Shown here piece by piece: positions 26,498 through 35,590 of a stretch of 64,000 nt of DNA. The DNA is from DASYYE01 sp035946955. Its GTDB lineage: Bacteria; Actinomycetota; Actinomycetes; Streptosporangiales; Streptosporangiaceae. The translations under genes were made by a program, and so were the position numbers. Location of the stretch: contig DASYYE010000562.1 of NCBI GenBank assembly GCA_035946955.1, positions 1 to 64,000 of the forward strand. Reading direction: 5' to 3'. A model generated the notes under the pieces. It ran no database searches. It was given only the letters and a program-made list of their open reading frames with translations, and was not told the origin of the DNA. Numbering within the stretch: the stretch's first letter is position 1; each line of letters opens with the position of its first letter.

Positions 26498-26914
26498 ATG
26501 TCGTCTCAGCTGAATCCTTACCTCAACTTCAACGGCAACGCCCGCCAGGCGCTGGAGTTCTACCGGAGCGTGTTTGGCGGCACCCTCAACATCAGCACCT
26601 TCGCTGACTTCGGCGGCGAAGACGCGCCTGACGCTGACAAGGTCATGCATGGCCAGCTTGAGACCGACGCTGGCTATACAGTCATGGCCGCCGACCACAC
26701 CAGCAGCATGGGGGAATACCATCCACCGTCTGGCTTCGGGGTCAGCCTGAGCGGCGACGACGGGGATGCCCTGCGCGACTACTGGGAGAAGCTGTCCGCT
26801 GGCGGGAACACCACGATGCCGCTGCAGAAGCAGGCCTGGGGCGACGAGTTCGGCATGATCGTCGACAAGTTCGGCATCACCTGGCTCGTCAACATCAGCC
26901 AGCCACAGGTGTAG
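26498..26914 (+). CDS. PhnB-like VOC-family protein
   Basis: A 138-residue PhnB/DUF899-like glyoxalase-fold protein, starting MSSQLNPYLNFNGNARQALEF with the family phrase FYRSVFGG. The core SLSGDDGDALRDYWEKLSAGG and end DKFGITWLVNI are also typical. The N-terminal metal His of classical glyoxalases is replaced by Asn, as in other PhnB-like proteins. The ATG at 26498 follows GGAGAAG. It is a separate unit beyond the hairpin. The function of this subgroup is unknown. Confidence 0.9.
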   Translation: MSSQLNPYLNFNGNARQALEFYRSVFGGTLNISTFADFGGEDAPDADKVMHGQLETDAGYTVMAADHTSSMGEYHPPSGFGVSLSGDDGDALRDYWEKLSAGGNTTMPLQKQAWGDEFGMIVDKFGITWLVNISQPQV

Positions 26915-27079
26915 GGGCCCGTCCAGCGCCCTCATCTAACACTACGGCCAGTGAAATAGCCGCCGGTCTGGCTCGGCACCAGTAGGCGGGAGGGCTTCAC
27001 TTGGATAGGCGCAGATATGGCTGTTCTGCGCCCGGCTCGGCCACGCCCGGGAACCGCCCGCAGAGCTGACAGGGAGTGG

Positions 27080-27709
27080 TCAACCACAAATGCGCCTAGA
27101 CCGCATGGGGTTATGGGGGGTTCGGCGCGCGGAGATCGCATTATTGCCCGGAATGAACTTGCCTCCTCTTATATGAGCTCCTCCATTAACGGAATGCCCG
27201 GTTCCCGATAGCAATACCAGAAGCTTAAATCGCTCACCGGCGTTGAGGGTGACCGGGGGAACAAAGAGCTTATCTTCATCGAAGGTCACGCCCACGTTAG
27301 CTGTACTAGCGGCCTGGCCCGGTCGAAGGGTGTCGGCGAGTTCAGGAGGACTCATCTCGAACACCTCGAAGCCCTTGACCTTCCGGCCATCGAAGGCGAA
27401 CCTCATCGGGGCGGCGAAGTCTTTCTCCGTGACATTGACACGGCCGGAGTTGGCTACACTGATGAGAACCAGGCTCGCATCCGGGATGCGCTGGCCGTCC
27501 TCCCCGCCGCGGATCACAAAATCACCAAGGTTCCGCATATCCCACGTCGCACCGATCGGCGCGTTCATATGTACTCGGTAACTAAGCCGACAGTGCTGGC
27601 GCCTGTGGTCGAACAGCCACAAGACGACCGTCGCAACCGCACCGGCAGCGGCGATTGCCGCCTCCTGGTGACCGGAGATCCAATGCCAAAGACCGTAGGA
27701 CCACGACAC
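27080..27709 (-). CDS. Membrane-anchored beta-rich protein, unknown
   Basis: A 209-residue protein with one N-terminal membrane helix (about 15-35, IAAAGAVATVVLWLF) and a beta-rich remainder. The remainder contains LSYRVHMNAPIG, SLVLISVANSGRVNV, FVPPVTLNAGERFKLLVLLS and a tail after GGKFIPGN. Such domains occur in actinobacteria next to signalling and effector genes, but I know no function. The GTG at 27709 follows AAGGAG with eight bases between. It lies downstream of the sigma/M48 pair on the same strand, 65 bases away, and might be in its operon. Confidence 0.65.
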   Translation of the reverse strand: MSWSYGLWHWISGHQEAAIAAAGAVATVVLWLFDHRRQHCRLSYRVHMNAPIGATWDMRNLGDFVIRGGEDGQRIPDASLVLISVANSGRVNVTEKDFAAPMRFAFDGRKVKGFEVFEMSPPELADTLRPGQAASTANVGVTFDEDKLFVPPVTLNAGERFKLLVLLSGTGHSVNGGAHIRGGKFIPGNNAISARRTPHNPMRSRRICG

Positions 27710-27774
27710 GCCGCCACACTCCTTGTTGAATGAGAGGCATTCCCGGTTATGGAACAGAAGGAGGCAAGCGTTTC

Positions 27775-29772
27775 TCAGCGCCGGAGTGACTGGAGCCAGC
27801 CCACTAGCCGCGCCAGCATCGCGAGGAACACGGCAGTGAACACCATTGCGACGCCGACCCCGACCGCAAGCCCGGACACGGCCAGCCAGGGCAGCCGATT
27901 GCCTGTCAGCATGGACACGATGGAGGATGCCAGGCCGGGAATCAGCGCGATAGCCATACCGGTGTAGAGAAGGTACCGGACCACGCGGGGGGCCTTGCTC
28001 ATATCCGCGATCTGAATGCCCCCGGAGTAGACCGGGCCGATGAGAGTCCGGCGGCGGGCTGCTTGTGGCTGCGCCGAAGCGGGTGACGGGAGTTGTTCGG
28101 CAGCCGGATGGACGGGATGGGCCGGGTACCTGGTGTCAAGTCCCAGTTCGGTCAGCCGGGCGGCTGCCCGGTCCACCCCGCCGGGCGCAGCAACAGCTGC
28201 CTCGGCCAGATCCCACAGTTCGTCGTCGGTCAGGCCGGCACAGGACAGGACACTGAGCCGGGGGCCGTTCCACGATAGCTGCCAGTGCCCGGCCCCCTGA
28301 CGGACGAGCGCGCCACCGATCAGCGCGTGCAGGCGGAGGCTTGCCCAGCTCGCCGGGTCTGGCTCCAATACCATTCCGGCGGCCGCCATCCGCTCGAGCA
28401 GGCCGAGGCCCACCTGTGGCGTCACTGCCGCCAGCACAGACCCCAGGGCCGGTGATCCGGTATCCGCGCTGACCCACCGCACGGCGTCAGCCCACTGCAC
28501 CGCGCTGATGAGCTGGTCTGCCAGCAGGCCCGCGAGCACGGCCGACGTCTGGTCTTTCCATTCCGGCGTGGGCAGCAGGACCGGCGGCTGGCCCCGGCCC
28601 GGCAGCGCCACCTCCCGCACCGCCGCGATCAGGGGCGCATCAGAGTCAGCCAGCAGCGCGGTCGCGGGCCGCGGATCGGCTGGCAGGGCCGTGGCGGGAA
28701 GCTTCCCGATCTCTCTCAGCCGGATGCCAAGGCTCGGGTGGGTGTCGCCGTCGTCGGCGGGCACGGTGGACCGTGCGAGGGCCTCCACCCAGGCGTCCAG
28801 CTCCGCGCGGAAGGCGCTGTCGGTGAGCATCTCTGAGAAGGCGCCGAACAGATCCGAGGGCGCGTAGCCTGCCGCCATGGCCGGGCCCACCAGCCGGGCC
28901 GTGAACAGCCCCCACGCCAGGTCTAGCCTGGTCTTCGCCCGCAGTGCCCGGTCCATGGGCTGCTTCCCGGCGAGGCGGACCGCCTCGGCGTCAGCTTCCA
29001 GCTCGTGCGCGCGAAGGGCCGCGAACGAGGCTCGCCTGTACAGGTGCTTGTAACCAAGGAACGCACCCCGAAGCAGAAGGCGCCCGAACACCCAGTTCAG
29101 CACGTACATGGCCAGGATGGTGTTGCCGCTGTTCTGGTCCCGGAGGGCGGCCTGGATCAGGCGGGTGACGAGTGCCCGGACGAACCGGTTCTTGATGCGG
29201 TGGACGGCGATACCGGGAACCTCGGAGAGCCGTTCAACCGCCGCGGTCAGCGAGATCCAGCCGCGCATGGCGATCGGCTTCAGCCGGGTGTGGTGATGGG
29301 CGTAATGCGCCAGCTCATGGGCGAGCACGGCGCGCAGCTCACCCGCTGACAGCTCGGCCAGCAGGGGTACTCCTACATGCAGGTGCCGCTTCCCGCCGAC
29401 GAGGCCGAGGAACCAGGCCTCCTCGCAGACCTCGGCGGCCGGGTGCGCGGTGAAGCGAAGCTCAGCGGGTGGGCGGGTGCCGATCGCCGTGGCCAGCTCG
29501 GTCACGGTGGCCCACAGCAGCGGAGCCTGGCTGGGCGAGACCGCGACGGAGTCGGCTGGTGCCCGGTACCCCATCCGCAGGCCGTCGAGCACCGCGCCGA
29601 TCCCAGCCAGAATCGAGGGCAGGAGGAGGATCGGGAAAACGATGAACGGCGGGCCGCCGGCCGGCCACAGGCCCTCGGTCAGCAGCACCAGCGGGCCGAT
29701 GATCATCGACAGCGCGAGGATGTAGAAACCACCGAGCAGCGAAACCGCAGTCAGCGCGCGCCACCCGGTCAC
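27775..29772 (-). CDS. M48-family membrane metalloprotease
   Basis: A 665-residue membrane zinc protease of the HtpX/Ste24 class. Two helices at 10-32 and 42-62 precede the catalytic domain. HELAH at 152-156 binds zinc, and the third ligand Glu lies in ALRAHELEADAEAV. A long cytosolic region (about 330-590) is unusual for the family and has no motif I know. Two more helices occur near 600-655. The GTG start overlaps the sigma-factor stop as GTGA, so the two genes are translationally coupled. A role in envelope quality control or in activating the sigma factor is inference. Confidence 0.88.
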   Translation of the reverse strand: MTGWRALTAVSLLGGFYILALSMIIGPLVLLTEGLWPAGGPPFIVFPILLLPSILAGIGAVLDGLRMGYRAPADSVAVSPSQAPLLWATVTELATAIGTRPPAELRFTAHPAAEVCEEAWFLGLVGGKRHLHVGVPLLAELSAGELRAVLAHELAHYAHHHTRLKPIAMRGWISLTAAVERLSEVPGIAVHRIKNRFVRALVTRLIQAALRDQNSGNTILAMYVLNWVFGRLLLRGAFLGYKHLYRRASFAALRAHELEADAEAVRLAGKQPMDRALRAKTRLDLAWGLFTARLVGPAMAAGYAPSDLFGAFSEMLTDSAFRAELDAWVEALARSTVPADDGDTHPSLGIRLREIGKLPATALPADPRPATALLADSDAPLIAAVREVALPGRGQPPVLLPTPEWKDQTSAVLAGLLADQLISAVQWADAVRWVSADTGSPALGSVLAAVTPQVGLGLLERMAAAGMVLEPDPASWASLRLHALIGGALVRQGAGHWQLSWNGPRLSVLSCAGLTDDELWDLAEAAVAAPGGVDRAAARLTELGLDTRYPAHPVHPAAEQLPSPASAQPQAARRRTLIGPVYSGGIQIADMSKAPRVVRYLLYTGMAIALIPGLASSIVSMLTGNRLPWLAVSGLAVGVGVAMVFTAVFLAMLARLVGWLQSLRR

Positions 29773-30392
29773 TTGGTGTCCGCCCAGCTAGGCACCTGGA
29801 TCGCCCGCTCCAAGGCGAACTCAGCACCGAGCAGGAGCGCGGTTACCTGGTCACCCCCGAAAGCGGACGCGGAGCCGAAGCCGCTCGTGGCCGAGAGCTC
29901 GGCGAAGGCCGCGAGCGGCGCCTCCAGTCCCAGTGCCCGTTTCAGGTCGCGGCGCGCCCGGCGGATGTTAGAGCCGACCACACTCTGCTTAATGCCGAGC
30001 TGTTCGGCGATCTCCTCGTGCGACAGCCCCTGGCAGGACATGATCAGGCAGCCCCGCTCCTCCCGTGGGAGCTCGTTAAGCAGCCGCATCACCTCGCGGA
30101 CCATGATGATCTGGTCAAGGGAGTGCTGCCGAGGTGTCATGATCCGGTCCGCAAGCCGCCGCCGTTTGTCATTCGTACCCATGATCCGCCAGATCCGCTG
30201 CACCATGACCCGGTGCACCCAGCCTTCCGGGCACTCGTAACCCCGCACCCTTTCCCAGGCCCGGAACAGCTCTAGGTAGGCTTCGTTCACGGCGTCTTGG
30301 GCATCTTGCTCATGGCCGCAGAGCATGATCGCCCGCGCGAGCATTCCGCTGGCGGTTCGCTGGTAGAAACTATTGAAGTCCTCGCCGTCCAT
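29769..30392 (-). CDS. ECF-type RNA polymerase sigma factor
   Basis: A 207-residue sigma factor. Region 2 reads ARAIMLCGHEQDAQDAVNEAYLELFRAW, region 4 reads LPREERGCLIMSCQGLSHEEI with the helix-turn-helix SHEEIAEQLGIKQSVVGSNI. An additional C-terminal tail of about 55 residues (after RALGLEAPL) is Ala/Gly-rich. The ATG at 30392 follows GGAGAGG. There is no anti-sigma gene; the coupled downstream gene is an M48 membrane protease, which may fill a related role. The usual anti-sigma/ECF arrangement is therefore absent. Confidence 0.88.
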   Translation of the reverse strand: MDGEDFNSFYQRTASGMLARAIMLCGHEQDAQDAVNEAYLELFRAWERVRGYECPEGWVHRVMVQRIWRIMGTNDKRRRLADRIMTPRQHSLDQIIMVREVMRLLNELPREERGCLIMSCQGLSHEEIAEQLGIKQSVVGSNIRRARRDLKRALGLEAPLAAFAELSATSGFGSASAFGGDQVTALLLGAEFALERAIQVPSWADTK

Positions 30393-30530
30393 CCCACCCT
30401 CTCCCTCACCGACGTTAGCGCGTCCACTGGCGCACTGCTGAATCCACGTCTCTAGACAGCAGAATGCCGCCCTCCCGTGCCTCATCCCGGCCAGAAATTT
30501 TTGCCCCTGCCGTGGCCGGCGCCAGATGGT

Positions 30531-30536
30531 TATCCT
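30531..30536 (+). promoter_or_regulatory. -10 box of a leaderless gene
   Basis: TATCCT ends six bases before the GTG at 30543, in the divergent spacer from the sigma-factor gene. Confidence 0.5.
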
Positions 30537-30542
30537 CATGCC

Positions 30543-31658
30543 GTGAATGGCGACACGATCCGTGACACCCGGTTTCGCCTCTGGTCCGGCGGTTACGAAG
30601 TCAACGAGGTACGGGATCTGCTCAACCGCGTCGCAGCGGAGATCGACGCCGGGCGCGCAGCCGGACCCTTGATCCAGAGCGCGACATTCCGGCGGAACTG
30701 GGCGCTCAGCCGCGGCTGGGGCTATGACGTCGACGGCGTCGACTGGTTCCTTGGCCAGCTCCTAGCCTGCCCGGGCGATTACGAGCTGAGCGGACAAAGC
30801 GAGGATCCGTGGCGTGGGCACGGAGTCTCCTCTGAGCGCGTCGATGACGGCTTCAGCTCACGCGGCAGCGCCGACCGGGCACTGGCTTTCCTTCACCGCT
30901 TCTTGCTCGGGGGACCCTTCCCCGCGCAATGCCGGGATGCCTGGCGTGACCTGCCCCAGCTGCCCGGCACGCGCCTGTGGTGGGGGCGAACCGGGGTGGG
31001 CCGCTATGAGCTGCGCACCGCACGGCAGCAGACACTGGCCTGCCTTCCACGCCCGCGCACGCAAGGGCGCGGACGGGCCAGCCATCTGCCCTTCGGCGTT
31101 TGGGACGACGGCCCGCCCATGAGCGTCAGCGCCGCCGGTAAGAGCTACACGCTCAAGAGCGCCGACCACGAGGACGAACGGCCGCCGCTCGTGGCCGAGA
31201 TCGCGACCCGCAGCCTCAGGGACTGCCTCGGGCACTTCGCGAGAAACGGGCCAGCACTGCCGACGCTGCGGGGAATGGGCTTCCCGGCAGTCCGGGAACT
31301 CGCTGATGACACCGGATTGGCCGTTCTGTACACCAGCGGAGACAACTTCTTCGGCAGGGCCTACGCCCGCATCTCGTTCCAGGGCGGGCGCTGGCTCCGC
31401 TTCCTCGTCCGGGGAACCCGCCTGTCAAACGCGATCATGACCGCAATAGATCAGGACGGACAGCGGGTTGCCCGGTACCGCGCCGTCGGCGGCATCCACA
31501 AGCGCCGGAGACAATCAGTAGAAATCACAGTAAAACCCAACTGGACCCTTTCAGCGGAACGGATACTCGCGATCACGATGTCAGCGCCATGGCTAAGCTC
31601 GTACTTCGATCAGCCGGATCCTGACAAGAGAACCTGGGATCCGGCCCACATTTCGTGA
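30543..31658 (+). CDS. Protein with two DivIVA-like motifs and a C-terminal beta domain
   Basis: A 371-residue soluble protein. The N-terminal 75 residues hold two DivIVA-like units, FRLWSGGYEVNEVRDLLNRV and GWGYDVDGVDWFLGQLL, each with the G-Y-D/E-V-x-x-V core that in DivIVA starts the membrane-binding segment, but no long coiled coil follows. The C-terminal part (about 240-365: LAVLYTSGDNF, LRFLVRGTRLSNAIMTAIDQ, WLSSYFDQP) is a beta domain seen in other actinobacterial proteins of unknown role. A GTG start at 30543 is supported by the -10 box six bases before it. A polar or envelope role is only a guess. Confidence 0.65.
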   Translation: MNGDTIRDTRFRLWSGGYEVNEVRDLLNRVAAEIDAGRAAGPLIQSATFRRNWALSRGWGYDVDGVDWFLGQLLACPGDYELSGQSEDPWRGHGVSSERVDDGFSSRGSADRALAFLHRFLLGGPFPAQCRDAWRDLPQLPGTRLWWGRTGVGRYELRTARQQTLACLPRPRTQGRGRASHLPFGVWDDGPPMSVSAAGKSYTLKSADHEDERPPLVAEIATRSLRDCLGHFARNGPALPTLRGMGFPAVRELADDTGLAVLYTSGDNFFGRAYARISFQGGRWLRFLVRGTRLSNAIMTAIDQDGQRVARYRAVGGIHKRRRQSVEITVKPNWTLSAERILAITMSAPWLSSYFDQPDPDKRTWDPAHIS

Positions 31659-31734
31659 CGGTAATTGGCCCCGCTGTGACGCTCTGCTGGGCGGGGTTGG
31701 CCGAAGTGGGTGGTCTGGGCCATGGTGCGGGGCG

Positions 31735-31905
31735 TTACTGGGCTTGGCGCAGCCCTTGTTCGGCGTATTCGGTCAAGAGGTCACTCAGCGAGATGTCACG
31801 GCGCCCGGCCTCGGCCGCTAGCCGTTCGGCCAGGTCACTCGCAAAGACAATGGTGCGGTGCACGGTGTCGTCGCGCTCCCAGCCCTGGTCACTCAGTTCG
31901 GGCAC
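31735..31905 (-). CDS. Ribbon-helix-helix (CopG-like) small protein
   Basis: A 56-residue protein. A short strand (TVHRTIVF) is followed by two helices (SDLAERLAAEAGRR and SLSDLLTEYAEQGLRQ), the ribbon-helix-helix plan of small DNA-binding regulators and antitoxins. The GTG at 31905 follows AGAGGAGGGAA, a strong ribosome site located inside the end of the monooxygenase gene, with a 17-base overlap. No toxin gene follows it. Whether it is an orphan antitoxin or regulates the monooxygenase operon is unknown. Confidence 0.65.
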   Translation of the reverse strand: MPELSDQGWERDDTVHRTIVFASDLAERLAAEAGRRDISLSDLLTEYAEQGLRQAQ

Positions 31906-33172
31906 GTTCCCTCCTCTGTGGTACCGGCGCTGAAGCGTCTTTGACCGCGACGTAGCGGCGGAGGATGCGGTCGCTCAGCAGGCCGAGGCAGCTGAGGTTC
32001 GGAAAACCTGGCCCCTGCGCGAGCCCTGCCATGACCGGCAGGTGCAGCGGCGGCGCCAGGCCGGACACGGACAGGTCGAGGTCGATCACGCGCTCCAGCT
32101 CGCCGCCGCCCAGTGCGTCGCGGTACCGGGCGCCTGCGCCGGCACCCAGGAGGGCTTCGAACCAGCGCCCGTCGAAGCCGATGGCAACGACCACGGCGTC
32201 ATACGCGACGCGCTCGCGCTCACCGCCATATTGGATAGTCACAATCACATCGTGCTCGCGCGCCTGGATCCCGGCCGCCCGCCCAGCGAGAGTGCGGAAG
32301 CCCCGCGCCTGGTTGAGCACCGCCTCAGCCTGCAGCGAGAAGACGCCACGATCAGTGCGCCCAAGGAACTCACGCCGGTGCGCCTCGGCCAGGCGTGGCC
32401 AGTCTCCAGGGTCGGAGTAGAACCGGTTCTCGTCGTAGCTCTCACCGCGCGAGTACAGGACGCCACGAGCGCTCAGCACGTCGATCGTGGAGTGCTTGTG
32501 GCAGCGCTTCATCAGATCGATGACCACCGACGCGGCAGTCTCGCCACTGCCGATGACGCAGACATTCTGCGCGTGCCCATGGTTGAGCTCGTGCGCCGCC
32601 AGCCAGTAGGTCCGCCCGTCCAGGATCCGGGGGTGATCACGAGGCTGGCCGGGGACCGTGATGACCGGCCCGGCACCGGTGATGACCAAGCCATCGGCAG
32701 CTATCGCGGTGCCTGCCGCGAGCCTGACCTCCCAGCGGCCACCATCGGCGACCTCCAGGCCGGTCACGTCACCGCGGAGGATTTCCGCCTCCGCCGCTTC
32801 GGCGACTTCGCGGAGGTACATGCTCCACTGGCGATGCGTAGGCCTCGTCCGGCCGCGATCGACCCAGTCGCTGTAGACGCCGTGCCTGATCAGGTGACGC
32901 TGCCAGCTGTACCCCGCCATCGCCGCAACCACATCAGCTGACGCATCGCCCCAGCTCGCAGCATACGGATAGCCGACATCTTTCTCCGGCGGCGTCCCTA
33001 GCGACAACAGGCCGCTGGTGTATCCCTGGCGCCCGCTCCAATTCCCAGCGACATCGCCACGGTCGACCAGCACGACGTCCGGCGCCGGCAAGCCGGCAGC
33101 GGCCAGCGCACGGGCCTTTGCGGCGATGGCGATACCCTTCGGGCCAGCGCCCACCACAGCAAGTGTTGACAC
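31889..33172 (-). CDS. FAD-dependent N-monooxygenase-like (SidA/IucD/PvdA) protein
   Basis: A 427-residue flavoprotein. VVGAGPKGIAIAAKA at residues 5-19 binds FAD; VCVIGSGETAASVV near 215 binds NADPH; YDAVVVAIGF matches the late ATG-like motif. The family hydroxylates lysine or ornithine for hydroxamate siderophores, and the insertion of WSMYLREV and HELNHG segments fits. GTG at 33172 was chosen because TATTCT sits six bases upstream as a leaderless -10 box. No siderophore synthetase or transporter is close, so the substrate is uncertain. Confidence 0.8.
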   Translation of the reverse strand: MSTLAVVGAGPKGIAIAAKARALAAAGLPAPDVVLVDRGDVAGNWSGRQGYTSGLLSLGTPPEKDVGYPYAASWGDASADVVAAMAGYSWQRHLIRHGVYSDWVDRGRTRPTHRQWSMYLREVAEAAEAEILRGDVTGLEVADGGRWEVRLAAGTAIAADGLVITGAGPVITVPGQPRDHPRILDGRTYWLAAHELNHGHAQNVCVIGSGETAASVVIDLMKRCHKHSTIDVLSARGVLYSRGESYDENRFYSDPGDWPRLAEAHRREFLGRTDRGVFSLQAEAVLNQARGFRTLAGRAAGIQAREHDVIVTIQYGGERERVAYDAVVVAIGFDGRWFEALLGAGAGARYRDALGGGELERVIDLDLSVSGLAPPLHLPVMAGLAQGPGFPNLSCLGLLSDRILRRYVAVKDASAPVPQRRERARTE

Positions 33173-33178
33173 CTCGCG

Positions 33179-33184
33179 AGAATA
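33179..33184 (-). promoter_or_regulatory. -10 box of the leaderless monooxygenase gene
   Basis: On the minus strand TATTCT ends six bases before the GTG start codon at 33172. Confidence 0.5.
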
Positions 33185-33466
33185 ACCAGGCAACACCGGC
33201 AAGGCTGCCGCGCCCGGCAGTTCGCCGGGCCATGCGCAGGTGGTCCGCCTGGCCCGGCGTGCCTGTGTACTGGCTGGTTACCGCTACCCGTGGTGGTGGC
33301 CGTGTCCGAATGCGACCGCGGTCTTACCTGGCGGCCGAGCTTGAGCCGTCCGCCGACATCATGGATCGCAAAGCGGGGCGGGTCCGGGCAGGGAATGTCA
33401 GCGAGGTGACAGGATGAGTGCCGCTGGTTCTGCGCTGGCAAATGACGGCCCCGAAAGGAGCGCAGT

Positions 33467-34828
33467 GTGGCCGGACAAAACTATGACCTGGTGATTGTCG
33501 GTGCTGGCAGCGGCAACATGTTGCCTGCACCGGAGTTCGCAGACTGGCGGATCGCGGTGGCCGAAAGGGACCGGTTCGGTGGCACCTGCCTGAACCGGGG
33601 GTGCATCCCGTCGAAGATGCTGGTGTACACCGCGGATGTCGCCCAGGTAGTGCGCCACGCGGGGCAGTTCGGGATCGGCGCCAAGTGGACGGGCGCGGAC
33701 TGGCCGGGGATCCGCGACCGGGTGTTCGGCCGTATCGACCCGCTGCATGACAAGGCCATAGCCCACCGCCGCGTGGGCGGCATCGACGTGTTCACCGGTG
33801 AGGCACGGTTTGTGGCGCCGAAGGTGGTGCAAGTCGGCGATGACGAACTCCACGCCGACCGGTTCGTCCTGGCCGCGGGCTCACGCCCGGACGTTCCGCC
33901 TATCGATGGCCTGGCCGGGGTGCCCTACCTGACCTCAGACACCGTGATGCGGCTCGACAAACTGCCCAAGTCGATGGTCGTGCTGGGTGGTGGGTACATC
34001 GCGGCAGAGATGGGCCACATCTTCGGCTCGCTCGGCACCAAGGTCACCATCGTCGTGCGCGGTCAGCATCTGCTGTCCCGGCACGACAAGGACATCCGGG
34101 CGCGGTTCACCGAGCTGTACCGCAAGCGTTTTGACGTGCGGCTAGATGCTGTGACCGAGCGGGTGGCCGCGACTCGCAAAGGGATCAGGCTGGATCTGAC
34201 GACCCCCGAGGGCGCCCAGACCGCCGAGGGAGAGGTGCTGCTGGTGGCGGCCGGCCGGGTACCCAACAGCGACCGGCTCAACGTCGCGGCAGCGGGAATC
34301 GAGACCGACGCCCACGGGCATGTCCGCACCGATGACACCTACGCCACCAACGTGCCGGGGATCTGGGCACTCGGCGACCTGGCCAACCACTTCCAGCTCA
34401 AGCACATGGCCAACGCGGAATCCCGGCTGGTCGGCTACAACATGCTGCACCCCGGCCAGCCGAAGCGGGCCCACTTCACCGTCGTCCCGTCGGCGGTCTT
34501 CGCCGATCCGCAGATCGCCTCCGTAGGAGCCACAGAGCAGGAACTGCGGGCCAAGGGCCGGGCTTACGTCGCCGCGACCCGTCCCTACAGCCATGCGGCC
34601 TACGGCTGGGCGCTTGAAGACACAACCAGCTTCGTCAAGATCCTCGCCGACCCCGAGAGCAGGCTGCTGCTGGGCGCCCACATCATCGGCCCGCAGGCCT
34701 CAACCCTGATCCAGCCGCTGATCCAGGCCATGTGCCTAGGCAACACCGCCGACCAGCTCGCCTCCGGCGTCTTGTACATCCACCCCGCCCTCACCGAAGT
34801 GGTCGAGCAGGCCCTGCTCGAACTGTGA
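33467..34828 (+). CDS. mtr: Mycothione reductase
   Basis: A 453-residue class I disulfide oxidoreductase that reduces oxidised mycothiol with NADPH in the cytosol. FAD binding: VIVGAGSGN at 9-17. The redox cysteines are Cys41 and Cys46 (GGTCLNRGCIPSK). NADPH binding: VVLGGGYIAAEMGHIFGSLG. The C-terminal active-site dyad is His439 and Glu444 (IHPALTEVVEQAL). The GSGN form of the first glycine motif and the length separate it from dihydrolipoamide dehydrogenase. The GTG follows AAAGGAG. It implies a mycothiol-using actinomycete. It is a single-gene unit. Confidence 0.92.
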   Translation: MAGQNYDLVIVGAGSGNMLPAPEFADWRIAVAERDRFGGTCLNRGCIPSKMLVYTADVAQVVRHAGQFGIGAKWTGADWPGIRDRVFGRIDPLHDKAIAHRRVGGIDVFTGEARFVAPKVVQVGDDELHADRFVLAAGSRPDVPPIDGLAGVPYLTSDTVMRLDKLPKSMVVLGGGYIAAEMGHIFGSLGTKVTIVVRGQHLLSRHDKDIRARFTELYRKRFDVRLDAVTERVAATRKGIRLDLTTPEGAQTAEGEVLLVAAGRVPNSDRLNVAAAGIETDAHGHVRTDDTYATNVPGIWALGDLANHFQLKHMANAESRLVGYNMLHPGQPKRAHFTVVPSAVFADPQIASVGATEQELRAKGRAYVAATRPYSHAAYGWALEDTTSFVKILADPESRLLLGAHIIGPQASTLIQPLIQAMCLGNTADQLASGVLYIHPALTEVVEQALLEL

Positions 34829-34852
34829 ACCCAGCGCCCCGCCGCCGTGCGT

Positions 34853-35590
34853 TCAGCTGCGGGCTATCACCAGCGTGAACTCGCGCCTGCCGATGGTGTA
34901 GCTCCCGTCGGCCTGACAGGAACCGGCCGCACTGCACGACACACCGCTCAGGCCGCTGCCGGTGGCACCGGCGGGGTTGGGGGTGGTCTGGAGCGTCCAG
35001 GCGGCCCCGTTCCACGCCTCCGCGAGCGTCACGCCTTTTTCTGCGCTGTTGGTGTAGGAGCCGACGGCTTCGCACGCATTGGCAGCGGTGCACGACACCC
35101 CGGACAGGCGGCTGCCGGTAGCCCCGGCCGGGTTGGGGGTGGTCTGGAGGGACCAGGCAGTGCCGTTCCACGCCTCCGCGAGCGTCCCGAAGCTGGAGTA
35201 GCCGACGGCTTCGCACGCATTGGCAGCGGTGCACGACACCCCCAGCAGGGCGCTGTAGATCTCGGTGGGAGGGTTGGGAGTGGTCTGGTGCTTCCAGACG
35301 GTGCCGTTCCACGTCTCCGCAAGCGTCACGTCATTGAATGAGCTGGAACTGCTGGGGTAGGCGCCGACGGCTTCGCAGGCGTTGGCAGCGGCGCAGGAAA
35401 CGGCTGTGACCATCCCGTTGCGGACCAACGGGTTCGGCGACTTCACGATCCCCCACCCACTGGCCGCGGCGTCCCCGACCGCGCGCGGGCCCCTGCTGCC
35501 GGGCTTTGACATGGCTGCTGCGGTCCCAGCGGTAGCCAGGACCAGCGCAGCACTCGCGCCGATCACGATCGTGCACAGCGGTACTCTCAC
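34853..35590 (-). CDS. Secreted protein with about four propeller-like repeats
   Basis: A 245-residue exported protein. The GTG at 35590, with GGGGACG upstream, precedes a signal peptide (VPLCTIVIGASAALVLATAG) ending in an Ala-rich site. The mature part consists of about four repeats of roughly 50 residues: VSCTAANACEAVG, then TLAEAWNGTAW and LQTTPNP. The paired cysteines of each VSCxAAxxC unit probably form a disulfide. The repeats resemble blades of actinobacterial secreted propellers, but only four are present, so the fold may be incomplete or need a partner. Function unknown. Confidence 0.75.
   Translation of the reverse strand: MRVPLCTIVIGASAALVLATAGTAAAMSKPGSRGPRAVGDAAASGWGIVKSPNPLVRNGMVTAVSCAAANACEAVGAYPSSSSSFNDVTLAETWNGTVWKHQTTPNPPTEIYSALLGVSCTAANACEAVGYSSFGTLAEAWNGTAWSLQTTPNPAGATGSRLSGVSCTAANACEAVGSYTNSAEKGVTLAEAWNGAAWTLQTTPNPAGATGSGLSGVSCSAAGSCQADGSYTIGRREFTLVIARS

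Noticed and set aside
24971..26935. A 654-codon minus-strand frame
   Set aside because: It is antisense to the hydrolase and VOC genes and shows only composition-driven repeats.
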